DNA from: JAKPNF01 sp031556275
GTDB lineage: Bacteria; Verrucomicrobiota; Verrucomicrobiia; Opitutales; JAKPNF01
Assembly: GCA_031556275.1 (NCBI GenBank)
Contig: JAVBTG010000120.1
Span: forward strand, 1 to 12,755
Length of the DNA stretch: 12,755 bases
Direction of reading: 5' to 3'
Shown: positions 1 through 7,576 of the stretch, one piece after another
Layout of the letters: each line of letters starts with the position of its first letter
Numbering within the stretch: position 1 is the first letter of the stretch
Position numbers and translations under genes: made by a program
Notes under the pieces: model-generated
Told to the model about the DNA's origin: nothing
Seen by the model: only the letters and a program-made list of their open reading frames with translations
Databases searched by the model: none

Positions 1-232
1 CCATTGCGGGCAGCATCACCCGCCACCGCCCATCAACCCCCGTCCGAACTTTTTGTTCAACTCCCGCAAACCGCACCGACACATTCTCCTCCGCATCAGC
101 CGTCCCCCAAACAGCCACCGCTTTCCCCCGCTGCACCACCATCCCATCCCCAAAGGGCAGGGCAGGTTTAACAGCCGCACAAGCCACCCCAGCCATCACA
201 AAAAACAAAAAAATCGTCAAAAAACGTCGCAT
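1..232 (-). CDS. Sialate O-acetylesterase, N-terminal part (runs off left edge)
   Basis: The minus strand is open from an ATG at 232 to the window edge, giving 77 codons with no stop. The product starts with a signal peptide (MRR, a Phe/Leu-rich core, then VACA before AVKP), so it is exported. After it comes a block built around LPFGDGMVVQRGKAVAVWGTAD, then VSVRFAG and DGRWRVMLP. This is the typical N-terminal beta domain of secreted sialate O-acetylesterases, which read roughly as LFsDgMVLQRgkpvpvWGtA...DGrW.v.LP. Such enzymes remove O-acetyl groups from sialic acids or similar acetylated glycans, usually in the periplasm of glycan-degrading bacteria. The catalytic SGNH-type domain would lie beyond the left edge, so activity cannot be judged. 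A weak GGGA lies about 9 nt before the start. The family call is from recognised motifs only. Confidence 0.8.
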   Translation of the reverse strand, partial: MRRFLTIFLFFVMAGVACAAVKPALPFGDGMVVQRGKAVAVWGTADAEENVSVRFAGVEQKVRTGVDGRWRVMLPAM

Positions 233-436
233 AATATTCCCAAGGTTTGCAGAAAAAGGTAAAGAAACAAAACAGCGCCCCCAATCGGGCCACCCCTCAA
301 TCATCCCATTTTCCACCCCCTCTTTTCCATGTCCCCCGCGACGAATTTCTTGGCTTTTTTGCTAATTTCTTTGAAATGCTTATGCCGATTAAATACTGAT
401 AGTTATAAAATTTTTTGACGGGAACAAGTCATGGTT

Positions 437-1909
437 TTATGACTTTGACGCCGACGGCTTATTGTCGTTTCGGGCATCAATTAAAATAATTCCTGCGCCG
501 TCAGGGATTTTTAATTTTTTGATTATACTTTTTACCCGTGCTTTATCGGCAGCGGTAAAAAACATAATAACTTTATATGACTGTGTGGTCTGGTTCGCGG
601 ATTGGTAAATTTCTACCTGACGTTGCAAAGTTCGCTCGAGCTGCGAATGGCTCGCCAATTTGAATTCTACCAGTGTTGAATCAGATGCGCCTCGCGAAAT
701 TTTGAAATCGACTGGCCCGCGTCCATTATTGACTTCAGCGTCCACTGAACTAGGGGAGCCTTCCCAGACCAATTTAAATGCGATTTGGAGGTCTTTTTCA
801 CGCTCAATCTGATTCCCTTTAGTGTCATAAAAAAGACGATATCCGTCTTGATTTTCAATGATTTGCTTTAAAAATTCTATTTTGCGTTTAGTTTCCTCTA
901 ATGTAGATTCTCTCGATTCATAAAAAGAGGTTTTCTGGAGTCTTGCCATGAGCAAACCGAGATTCTGGACAAGAAGATCTTTTGTCCGCTCCACATGCTC
1001 GCGACTGCGTTGTACGGCCTCATCTCCATGATCCTCTTTGTAGCGAATATAATGATCTATCAGTTCCGGGAATTTCAACAGAGTCTTTTCGACAGCCTCA
1101 TTGTAATCTTTTCGTGCAGGCTTTTTGGGGATGACATCCTTGAAATAGCGATTTATCTGGGCTCGTAGCGCTTCATTGGGAAGAGCTTCACGAATATGGG
1201 AGAAATCGTTTCTTAAATCCTCCTTATTAATCCATGTGTCGTCCCTTGTGAGGATATCCTCGGGGGTGAGCAAGACATAATCGCCGTTCCACCAAGGCAA
1301 AACATATTCCCCGCCTACCCAAACTCCTATTTTGTAATTGAAATTCGCGCGTCCAATTGTGACGCGCTTACACAATTTAGCATTAATATGTTTCTTCGCG
1401 AATATCTCGGTGTATCCAAGAAGATAGGACTTGATGAGATTTGTGGTAAAGTCGCTTATGTTGTCCCTCCCCACGCCGGGGCGGATGAGCGTTAATTTCT
1501 CAAGATGTGATCCTTTTGTCACTTGCTCATCGCCAAATTCGCGAAACAAATCATTGAGGTTTGAATTGAGCGCGGTGGCAAATTTTAATCCCAATCCAGC
1601 TCCCCTGTTTCCTGATGAGCAGAACCCTAGGCAATTTTGATGCACTTCCTTGAAACAATACAAATCTCGGAGGATCCCATTGTTGGTGTGCCCATTGATG
1701 GAAAGATCGCGCAGATAAGTGATGTATTTTATTATGCCTTCGTGCAATGACTGATATTCTTTTTTCTTGCTGGTGAAAAGCAGGAACGGATCTATAAATA
1801 ATGGCAGATCTACAACTGGAGACACATCAAATGCTCCGTACTTCTTGAGTCCCCCGGGTGGTGTGTTAAATATTTCGGAAAAGTATACTTTTGGATATTT
1901 TGTATTCAT
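437..1909 (-). CDS. Unknown protein with C-terminal PD-(D/E)XK nuclease-like domain
   Basis: This is a 490-residue soluble protein with no signal peptide or membrane segment. Residues 398-417 read GPVDF, then about 12 residues later LVEFKLA. That fits a PD-(D/E)XK core with D401, E415 and K417. E369 or E371 upstream could be the helix-1 acid. Downstream, RQVEIY (Q431, Y434) resembles the Q-x-x-x-Y helix of the same fold. The N-terminal part contains LPLFIDPFLLFTS (residues 35-47) and GVWVGGEYVLPWW (195-207), and the middle is helical and charged. I cannot name the family. The gene is visibly poorer in G+C than its neighbours and lies alone between a secreted esterase and tRNA-Asn. A single-gene nuclease defence effector or an orphan restriction-like enzyme is possible but is inference. 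A weak GGAAA precedes the ATG, and a -10 box lies at 1937-1942. A small stem at the stop codon (AGTCAT/ATGACT, 428-445) has no T-run, so it is a poor terminator. Confidence 0.72.
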   Translation of the reverse strand: MNTKYPKVYFSEIFNTPPGGLKKYGAFDVSPVVDLPLFIDPFLLFTSKKKEYQSLHEGIIKYITYLRDLSINGHTNNGILRDLYCFKEVHQNCLGFCSSGNRGAGLGLKFATALNSNLNDLFREFGDEQVTKGSHLEKLTLIRPGVGRDNISDFTTNLIKSYLLGYTEIFAKKHINAKLCKRVTIGRANFNYKIGVWVGGEYVLPWWNGDYVLLTPEDILTRDDTWINKEDLRNDFSHIREALPNEALRAQINRYFKDVIPKKPARKDYNEAVEKTLLKFPELIDHYIRYKEDHGDEAVQRSREHVERTKDLLVQNLGLLMARLQKTSFYESRESTLEETKRKIEFLKQIIENQDGYRLFYDTKGNQIEREKDLQIAFKLVWEGSPSSVDAEVNNGRGPVDFKISRGASDSTLVEFKLASHSQLERTLQRQVEIYQSANQTTQSYKVIMFFTAADKARVKSIIKKLKIPDGAGIILIDARNDNKPSASKS

Positions 1910-1936
1910 AAAAATTTTCCAATTTAAGCCAGAAAA

Positions 1937-1942
1937 ATTATA
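1937..1942 (-). promoter_or_regulatory. Candidate -10 box for the nuclease-like gene
   Basis: The minus strand reads TATAAT here, 27 bases before the ATG at 1909, which would leave a leader of about 20 nt. The best -35 match is TTGAGG at 1963-1968, with a 20-nt spacer that is longer than ideal. The -10 is flanked by a small inverted repeat (ATACC/GGTAT, 1940-1953 region). The perfect hexamer supports the call, but AT-rich DNA makes chance matches easy. Confidence 0.4.
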
Positions 1943-2176
1943 CCTTGATGGTATTTTTTTATCCTCAAGAAAACAACTTTTTTCTCCAAAGATTTGGCCG
2001 CTAATTTTAGAACCGCAGAATTCCCTTACATGGAAATAGAAGGCGTGGCTATATGGGGCGTATTTAACATGTAAGGCGGTTTTCCCTTTTTTTATGCAAA
2101 TTTTAGTACAAAACTTTTTTTGGCGACCTAGCTTTTGTCCCCAAATTATGAACCCTATGTACCGGCCAATCTGGGA
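1943..2176. other. AT-rich intergenic stretch without a gene
   Basis: I see no coding potential between the nuclease-like gene's promoter and the tRNA terminator. The stretch is AT-rich and contains a perfect 9-bp inverted repeat, CCTTACATG at 2024-2032 and CATGTAAGG at 2068-2076, with 35 nt between the arms. It also has several poly-T runs (about 2087-2093 and 2114-2120). No copy of the tRNA end that would mark an attachment site is visible here. Confidence 0.5.
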
Positions 2177-2219
2177 AAAATTAAGCCCTAATCCCTTTGT
2201 TTTAGAGGGATTAGGGCTT
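2172..2219 (-). terminator. Rho-independent terminator after tRNA-Asn
   Basis: A perfect 14-bp stem pairs 2183-2196 with 2206-2219 around a 9-nt loop. Read on the minus strand it is followed by AATTTTTCC, a short U-run. It begins 20 nt after the tRNA 3' end, so it ends the tRNA transcript and separates it from the downstream nuclease-like gene, which therefore needs its own promoter. Confidence 0.85.
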
Positions 2220-2238
2220 TACTGATTGATTATCAAAC

Positions 2239-2313
<75 letters not shown>

Positions 2314-2407
2314 AAAAAGTCAATGCATCGCCCCGAAGGACGAGCGGCATAAAGGTTCAATCTATCCGGATTTTTCCACTCCAAGCAAGCAAAAAATAAG
2401 ACCGCTT

Positions 2408-2491
2408 CCCGTGGCGGCTTCGCAAGCCGCCCCTCGCACGGGAGAGTGTTTGCATTATCACGCAATCATCCTATTATTTGTGATTCTCCCG
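2408..2491 (+). promoter_or_regulatory. Structured 5' leader with competing hairpins
   Basis: Two folds share bases just before the start at 2495. Fold A is an outer CCCGTG (2408-2413) with CACGGG (2437-2442), enclosing GCGGCTT (2414-2420) with AAGCCGC (2424-2430) around a CGC loop. Fold B pairs CGGGAGA (2439-2445) plus ATCAC (2457-2461) with the continuous arm GTGATTCTCCCG (2480-2491), ending three bases before the ATG. The arms CACGGG and CGGGAGA overlap, so the outer stem of fold A and fold B cannot form together. There is no T-run, so control of translation rather than termination would be the likely use. Function is inferred from pairing only. Confidence 0.4.
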
Positions 2492-2494
2492 CCC

Positions 2495-3385
2495 ATGAAA
2501 AATTTCGGCCCAATCGCCTCCGCCGCCACCGGCATATTCCTCATCTTCATGGGCGCGGCCTTTTCGGGCATGGGGCTTTTCGCCATCCTCACCGCCGCCC
2601 CCGTCAAAATGAACGGCGCCGAAGCCTCGAGAGGGGAGGCGCTGGCATTCCTTTCCTCTTTTGTGCTCGTCGGCATCTTCTTGGCCTGCGCGGGCGTTTA
2701 TGTGTTTTTGCGCATGTTAAAACAGCGCAGGCTCGTCGCCCTGTATCCCGACCAGCCGTGGCTGCAAAACCCGCATTGGGCGCAGGGCAGGATTAAGGAC
2801 GGAAATTTTTCAAGCATGTTGGGCTTTGCCGGCATCGTCGTTATCTGGAACCTCATCGCGTGGATTCCCGTGCTGAATGCGGCGCGCGAAGGTGTCCTTT
2901 CCAAAGTGTCCCCTGCCTTGCTCTTGCTGATATTTCCGACGATAGGCATCATCGGGCTGCTCGCCCTCGGCTATCAATTTCTGCGCTGGCGCAAATACGG
3001 CACCTCGGTTTTCGAAATGTCGCGCGTCCCCGGATTTGTCGGCGGCGACCTCAGCGGCACGATCCTCATCCGGGAAAAACTCCGCCCGTCCAACGGTCTC
3101 AATCTCACCTTACGCAATGTGTGCAGCTGGACAACGGGAGCTGGCAAACACCGTAGCAGACACAAAAAAACGATGTGGGAAAGCGAACGGCATATCTCGG
3201 AGGTTTTTGAAAATTCCGTCCCCGTAGATTTCGAGATCCCTTCCCACTGCACCCCCACATCTCACGAAAACGGAAAAACATACCACTGGGAGCTGATCCT
3301 GAAGGGCGATTGCGTTGGCATCGACTACAAGGCCACCTTCACCGTCCCCGTCTTTAACCAACCCCTTTTGGCGCGCAAAATTTAA
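2495..3385 (+). CDS. Four-TM membrane protein with C-terminal soluble domain, function unknown
   Basis: This 296-residue protein has hydrophobic segments at about residues 7-32, 48-72, 109-128 and 140-163, followed by a soluble C-terminal domain of about 130 residues. Between TM2 and TM3 is LYPDQPWLQNPHWAQGRI (83-100). I recognise this YPDQPW-x(5)-W-x-x-G-R-I signature from conserved hypothetical inner-membrane proteins of Proteobacteria. The soluble part keeps their tail pattern: LRPSNGLNLTLRNV, a TTG-x-GK-x-RS block, FEIPSHCTPT, YHWEL and GIDYKATFTVPVF. No catalytic motif is evident; the tail looks like a beta-sandwich binding domain. A GTG at 2411 in the same frame would add 28 residues, but the ATG at 2495 starts directly before TM1 and is preferred. 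No Shine-Dalgarno sequence precedes it, and the leader is structured. The gene stands alone and is closed by a bidirectional terminator. Confidence 0.75.
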   Translation: MKNFGPIASAATGIFLIFMGAAFSGMGLFAILTAAPVKMNGAEASRGEALAFLSSFVLVGIFLACAGVYVFLRMLKQRRLVALYPDQPWLQNPHWAQGRIKDGNFSSMLGFAGIVVIWNLIAWIPVLNAAREGVLSKVSPALLLLIFPTIGIIGLLALGYQFLRWRKYGTSVFEMSRVPGFVGGDLSGTILIREKLRPSNGLNLTLRNVCSWTTGAGKHRSRHKKTMWESERHISEVFENSVPVDFEIPSHCTPTSHENGKTYHWELILKGDCVGIDYKATFTVPVFNQPLLARKI

Positions 3386-3411
3386 AACGGCCCATTCGTT
3401 TTTTACCGAAC

Positions 3412-3445
3412 AAAAAGGCACCCCGATTTTCAGGGTGCCTTTCTT
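3412..3445. terminator. Bidirectional terminator between convergent genes
   Basis: AAAGGCACCC (3414-3423) pairs perfectly with GGGTGCCTTT (3433-3442) around a 9-nt loop. The minus-strand side ends in TTTTTG, and the plus-strand side in TTTCTT. It sits between the plus-strand membrane protein gene ending at 3385 and the minus-strand gene ending at 3475, so it can serve both. Confidence 0.8.
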
Positions 3446-3474
3446 GTGCGAGCCAGCGAAATCGCTTCGACTTC

Positions 3475-4914
3475 TTACTTCAACGCCTTACGTGCCGCCT
3501 CGCACGCGGCGTCCGCCTTCCCGCGTGCCTTGGCGCAGGCTTCGAGCAACCGCTTGGACTGCTCGGCGAGTTTTGCAAACTCGATCGCGGAAACCTCGCC
3601 CTGCGTTTTGGCCACGCAGGCCGTGTTGTTGAAAATCTCCAAATCCGCCGAAAGGCTCTGCGCCTGCGTGAACACGCCCATGCCCTCGCGCAGCAGCTGC
3701 TGCGATTGGCCCTCGTCGCGCTCGATGGCGTCCATGGCGCTGCGCGCGTCGGCCAAAATGTCGGCAATCAGTCGGGTCGTGCGGTTGAGTTCGGCCGTCA
3801 CGTCGATCAACGTGTTCGCCTTTTCAAGCACTTCTGCGCGGGCGGTTTTGGGGGCGACGGGCGTCCCCTCCGCGCTCATGGCGGCGGATTCGGCTCCGGA
3901 ATCTTCCATCATCGCGCGGTTGAGCTGGGCGTCAGCCGTTGCCCCTTTCGACCTAACCGGCGCGGCACTCGGGCTGGCATACAGAGAGCCTACAGGGCTT
4001 TTTTCAAAAAAATGCTTCCCCGCAGTCTGCCCGTAAACGGCAAATTGCGCCAAGTCATCCAACCCCAATGGCGGAAACACGGCATTGCGGTATTTCTCAT
4101 TACCCGCCAAATCATTGAGCACGAGCGCCTGTACGGAAAGGGCGCTGCCTAGCATTTTCACCCGTTCGGCGCGCAAAGCGGCGCGGCTGGCCGCGAGCTC
4201 GTCGAACGTCTTGAGGTAGGCCTCGGAGAGGGCCAGCACCTGTTCGGCGGCCTTGTCGAGCTTGCCCGCGTTTGCCTTCGCCGAGTCGGCGGCTTTTCCC
4301 GAAAAATCGTCGTACAGCTTCAGCGTCTGGCGCACGCCTTCAATGCGCGGCGCGGCAATCGCCAGCGAAATGCCGAATTTTTCGGCGTCCTGTTGGACTT
4401 GCTTGAGCTGTTGGGTGGCAGTCCCGAAATTGGCGACCACCCACGAGAAATAATTGCGGTCCTCAAACCGCTCCCCGGGGTTGAGGTTGGCGAGCTTCAT
4501 CCCCTCCCGCGCCGCCTCGGTCGCGGCGCGGATGCGCGCCTCCCCGACGGGCAGATACTGGGAGAGGGCCTGCATGCTCTTTCCGGCCATGTCCAAAAAG
4601 TCGCAATTTTGCCCGAACTGCGCTTTTAGAATGTCATAACGATCGGCCAAATTCTCCAGCGCCGCCTGCGCCTGTTGCTGCGACTGCCTGCGCTGGGCGA
4701 GCTGCGCGCGGATCTGGTTCAAATTTTCCAATCGCCCGTTGAGCACAACGCCCGCGTTGACGTTCGCCTGCACGGCGTCGTTGTACATGCGCAGCGCCTC
4801 GGCGGACTGCCCGCGCGCCTCGATGGTGTTTTTCAAAACGGCGTCGTCGGCGGGGCTTTGCGCCCAGCAAACCGCGGATAGGGCCGTCAGGCCAAGGGAG
4901 ATGAGTTTTTTCAT
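3475..4914 (-). CDS. Exported alpha-helical protein of unknown function
   Basis: I do not recognise this 479-residue protein. It starts with a clear signal peptide (MKKLISLGLTALSAVCWA, cut before QSPADD). The Cys at 16 does not sit in a lipobox, so a soluble periplasmic or outer-membrane-associated protein is more likely than a lipoprotein. Residues 25-270 and 360-479 are rich in Ala, Gln, Glu, Leu and Lys and look helical, with coiled-coil-like stretches (about 60-95 and 205-255). An Ala/Ser/Pro linker (about 310-358) joins them. The mature protein has four Cys (104, 433, 460, 471), which could form disulfides. The family it resembles most in composition is helical periplasmic adaptors, but no motif supports a function. 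An ATG ten codons upstream (4944) is possible; the one at 4914 directly precedes the MKK signal start. It follows ychF on the same strand but is separated from it by a terminator. Confidence 0.75.
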   Translation of the reverse strand: MKKLISLGLTALSAVCWAQSPADDAVLKNTIEARGQSAEALRMYNDAVQANVNAGVVLNGRLENLNQIRAQLAQRRQSQQQAQAALENLADRYDILKAQFGQNCDFLDMAGKSMQALSQYLPVGEARIRAATEAAREGMKLANLNPGERFEDRNYFSWVVANFGTATQQLKQVQQDAEKFGISLAIAAPRIEGVRQTLKLYDDFSGKAADSAKANAGKLDKAAEQVLALSEAYLKTFDELAASRAALRAERVKMLGSALSVQALVLNDLAGNEKYRNAVFPPLGLDDLAQFAVYGQTAGKHFFEKSPVGSLYASPSAAPVRSKGATADAQLNRAMMEDSGAESAAMSAEGTPVAPKTARAEVLEKANTLIDVTAELNRTTRLIADILADARSAMDAIERDEGQSQQLLREGMGVFTQAQSLSADLEIFNNTACVAKTQGEVSAIEFAKLAEQSKRLLEACAKARGKADAACEAARKALK

Positions 4915-4970
4915 AAGAAGCGACAAAAGAGGGTTCACACGCACCGTCGGATGCGCGTGTGCGCATTACA

Positions 4971-5010
4971 CAAAACAAAAGGCGGCCCGTCTATAAAAAA
5001 CGTCCGCCTT
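4971..5010 (-). terminator. Terminator after ychF
   Basis: AAGGCGG (4979-4985) pairs with CCGCCTT (5004-5010), extended by CGT (4988-4990) with ACG (5000-5002) across a small internal loop. On the minus strand it is followed by TTTTGTTTTG. It lies 24 nt beyond the ychF stop and upstream of the next minus-strand gene, so that gene probably has its own promoter. Confidence 0.8.
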
Positions 5011-5033
5011 ATGAAAGAATCGTATTTTCGTCC

Positions 5034-6137
5034 CTAGTTATTAAACCGAAACACCGCCACATCCCCGTCCTTGAAAATATAGTCCTTGCCCTCCAGTCGG
5101 TATTTGCCCGCCTCGCGCGCGGCGGCCACGCTTCCGGCCTTGACCAAGTCGTCGTACGCGACCACCTCGGCCTTGATAAACCCCTTTTCAAAATCCGTGT
5201 GGATGACGCCCGCGCACTGCGGGGCCGTCATGCCCTTTGTGAACGTCCACGCGCGCGCCTCCTTTTCGCCCGCCGTGAAGTAGGAGGCTAAGCCCAGCAA
5301 TTCGTAGCTCGTGCGGATGAGCTGCGAAACGCCGCTGTCCTCCACGCCGAGTTCGCGCAAATATTCCTTGGCCTCGTCGGGGGCCAACTCCGCCAGCTCC
5401 GCCTCGATCTTGCTGCAAATGACGCAGGTCTGCGCGTCGTGCTGCTCCTTCGCGTAAGTGCGCACGGCGTTCACATAGGGATTGTTGGCGATGTCGGCCA
5501 AATCGCCCTCGCCGACATTGCAGGCGTAGAGAATCGGCTTGTTCGTCAGCAAAAAATAAGACCGCAAACGCCCCACATCCTCGTCCTTCACCTCAATCAA
5601 ATTGGCGGGCTTTCCCTCGTTCAAATGGGCCACCACGCGCGTGAGCAAGGCCGTGTGCGCGATGGCATCCTTGTCCTGCCCCTTGGCCTTTTTGGACATG
5701 CGGTCGAGCTGCGCCTCGGCGGACTGCAAGTCGGCCAGCACCAGCTCCGTGATAATCGTCTCGATATCGCGCACGGGGTCGACGTTGCCCATCGTGTGCA
5801 CGACATCCGTGTCCTCAAAACAGCGCACGACTTGGACGATCGCGTCCACCTCGCGGATGTGCGAGAGAAACTTGTTGCCCAGTCCTTCCCCTTGGCTGGC
5901 TCCCGCCACGAGCCCGGCGATATCCACAAACTCAATCGCGGCGGGAATGATAACGCCTGTCTTGGCGATCTTGGAGAGCACGGGCAAACGGTCGTCCGGC
6001 ACCTCGACCACGCCCACGTTCGGTTCGATCGTGCAAAACGGATAGTTCGCCGCCTCCGCCTTGCGGGAGCGGGTGAGGGCGTTAAAATGGGTGCTTTTGC
6101 CCACATTGGGCAAACCGACGATGCCTGCGCGTAACAT
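5034..6137 (-). CDS. ychF: Redox-regulated ATPase YchF (OLA1/Obg-like)
   Basis: This 367-residue protein matches the usual YchF length. The P-loop is GLPNVGKST (residues 8-16), followed by the family hallmark AEAANYPFCTIEPNVG (27-42). The G3 box is DIAGLV (72-77). The G4 position has NVGE (207-210) instead of NKxD, the change that makes YchF prefer ATP over GTP. Residues from about 283 form the C-terminal TGS domain, including DFEKGFIKAEVV and the final VAVFRFN. YchF is a cytoplasmic ATPase that binds ribosomes and acts in stress responses. His17 occupies the position that is usually Leu in VGKSTLFNA, a minor oddity. The reading frame is open for 61 codons further upstream, but MLRAGIVGLPNVG is the conserved start, so the ATG at 6137 is chosen. 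The porin gene ends 65 nt upstream on the same strand, with no terminator seen between. Confidence 0.97.
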   Translation of the reverse strand: MLRAGIVGLPNVGKSTHFNALTRSRKAEAANYPFCTIEPNVGVVEVPDDRLPVLSKIAKTGVIIPAAIEFVDIAGLVAGASQGEGLGNKFLSHIREVDAIVQVVRCFEDTDVVHTMGNVDPVRDIETIITELVLADLQSAEAQLDRMSKKAKGQDKDAIAHTALLTRVVAHLNEGKPANLIEVKDEDVGRLRSYFLLTNKPILYACNVGEGDLADIANNPYVNAVRTYAKEQHDAQTCVICSKIEAELAELAPDEAKEYLRELGVEDSGVSQLIRTSYELLGLASYFTAGEKEARAWTFTKGMTAPQCAGVIHTDFEKGFIKAEVVAYDDLVKAGSVAAAREAGKYRLEGKDYIFKDGDVAVFRFNN

Positions 6138-6202
6138 AATGATATGCGAAAACGACCACCATAACGCGCCCCCAATCCAAACACAAGCCTTTGAGGAACA
6201 TG

Positions 6203-7528
6203 TCAAAACACCACGCCGATCTGCGCCCCAAGCACCAGCGCGTCGGGATGCACGCCGCCCTTGGTGTTCAATATGTACTGCACATTGGGCAAAATATAAA
6301 ACCAACGGTTGACCTGCCATTTGTAATTCACCTCGAACATCGCCTCGTAAGACCCTCGCTGGGCGGCCTTGTCGCCGCCAAGCTGGTTGCTGTACCCGCC
6401 GTAGCTGAACCCGATGCCGGGTATGTCGTCCGGCCGGTCGGGGATGACGCCCTTAAAACTGACGCCCGCCGCCGCGAACCACGGCATCTCGCTGCGGTCT
6501 TCCATCGGCGCGTAAATAAATACAAACCACGGCAGCACGCCCTGATCGGCCCGCGCCCCTTCCGGCTGCCAGACCATCTGCTCCAGCATCACCCACACTT
6601 GGGTGTTCTGCGTGTAGTAGTTCGTGTCGTTGATCGAATACGGGGCGACCCACCCGGCGGACACGCCCACGGAATAGGAGCCGGGCATCCCCATATCGAA
6701 CACGCCCTTCGACGGCCCGTAGGTAAGCTGGGCGTTTACGTTCACCCCGTCGCCGTTGGTGAACGAAAACCCGGTGCCGTGCGCGTCCATGGCCGTCTGC
6801 GCGTCGTCGAGAATCTCGTACACGCCGACGGCCAAGTTCCATTCGTCGGCCACCTGCGCCTTTCCAAAAACGCCCCATGTCGCGTTAGGGTAGGCCGAAA
6901 ACCCGGTGTTGTTGCGAAAAACGCCGACAGGATTGCCGTCGATGGCGTTGCTCATGTAGTTCCAGTATTGCGGGCGCGACAAAAAGTCGTCCCCCGCGCC
7001 CAGCCGCCCGAGTTTTATCTGAAAGCGCCCCTCGTCAAAATCGCGCTCCACAAACATCGAATACAGCCGCAAATTCTGCCCGCCGTAGTTTTGCTGCACG
7101 TTGAACTCGTTGTCGATGTGCTCCACCGACAAGCTGTTGCCGTAGCGCCAGACGGCGGTCGTCATAAAATGCCAGCCCTTCCAGCCGATCATGCGCTCGA
7201 AGTCCAGCATCATGCCGAGGTTCGTGGAGCCGGTGTTGGAAAACCCGCGGCTTTTCCCGCCGACGGGGTTCCCCGCCAAGTCGGAGGAGTAGTTGAAGTT
7301 AAAGTCCACCCCGTTGTCGCACAGCCAGCACCGCGCGCCGAACCAGTTTCCCGTAAAAGTCTCTTGGTCGTTCCAGTTGTCTTGCGTTTGGTAGTGCACC
7401 GCATGGCTCGCCGCGTCGTGCTGGCCGTGCGAAAACCGTTTTTCTTTCGGGGTGGTCGTGTCAGGGGCGTCAGCCGCCTGCGCGCCGACAACACAGATGA
7501 GGGGTAGGATGAAGGCTGAAAGCTTCAT
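6203..7528 (-). CDS. OprB-type carbohydrate-selective porin
   Basis: This is a 441-residue outer-membrane protein. Residues 1-18 (MKLSAFILPLICVVGAQA) are a signal peptide. The region after residue 58 reads FTGNWFGAR, then GVDFNFNYSSDLAGNPVGG and GMMLDFERMIGWKGWHF, which fits the start of the OprB family (gdWgG-R, Gvd, D-lekl-GW-G). The rest alternates aromatic and polar residues as in a beta-barrel, with RFQIKLGRLGAGDDFL and a final stretch ending VLGAQIGVVF; the terminal Phe is the usual barrel-assembly signal. OprB porins let sugars cross the outer membrane. The actual substrate cannot be read from sequence. The start ATG at 7528 has no Shine-Dalgarno sequence. The gene diverges from rpsP across a gap of about 320 bp and precedes ychF, with which co-transcription is possible. 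Confidence 0.85.
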   Translation of the reverse strand: MKLSAFILPLICVVGAQAADAPDTTTPKEKRFSHGQHDAASHAVHYQTQDNWNDQETFTGNWFGARCWLCDNGVDFNFNYSSDLAGNPVGGKSRGFSNTGSTNLGMMLDFERMIGWKGWHFMTTAVWRYGNSLSVEHIDNEFNVQQNYGGQNLRLYSMFVERDFDEGRFQIKLGRLGAGDDFLSRPQYWNYMSNAIDGNPVGVFRNNTGFSAYPNATWGVFGKAQVADEWNLAVGVYEILDDAQTAMDAHGTGFSFTNGDGVNVNAQLTYGPSKGVFDMGMPGSYSVGVSAGWVAPYSINDTNYYTQNTQVWVMLEQMVWQPEGARADQGVLPWFVFIYAPMEDRSEMPWFAAAGVSFKGVIPDRPDDIPGIGFSYGGYSNQLGGDKAAQRGSYEAMFEVNYKWQVNRWFYILPNVQYILNTKGGVHPDALVLGAQIGVVF

Positions 7529-7576
7529 ATGTTTTAGGGCGTGCCTTCAAAGTTCAAAACACATCGGCTGCTCGGC

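Noticed and set aside
53..262. Small plus-strand open frame with a His/Pro-rich product
   Set aside because: It is opposite the sialate O-acetylesterase start, whose signal peptide and N-terminal motif are convincing, and it has no plausible ribosome site.
5439..6134. Plus-strand open frame of 231 codons opposite ychF
   Set aside because: It is the mirror frame of the highly conserved YchF G domain, with low-complexity His/Val/Arg composition.
6191..7507. Long plus-strand open frame of 438 codons opposite the porin
   Set aside because: It is antisense to a well-supported porin with signal peptide and barrel features. Its product is rich in His, Arg, Val and Pro with no recognisable motif, as expected for shadow frames in G+C-rich DNA.
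7566..7575. GGCTGCTCGG matching the 3' end of tRNA-Asn, as a possible attachment site
   Set aside because: Only ten bases are shared, the copy lies more than 5 kb away next to the palindrome, and core genes lie between the two sites.
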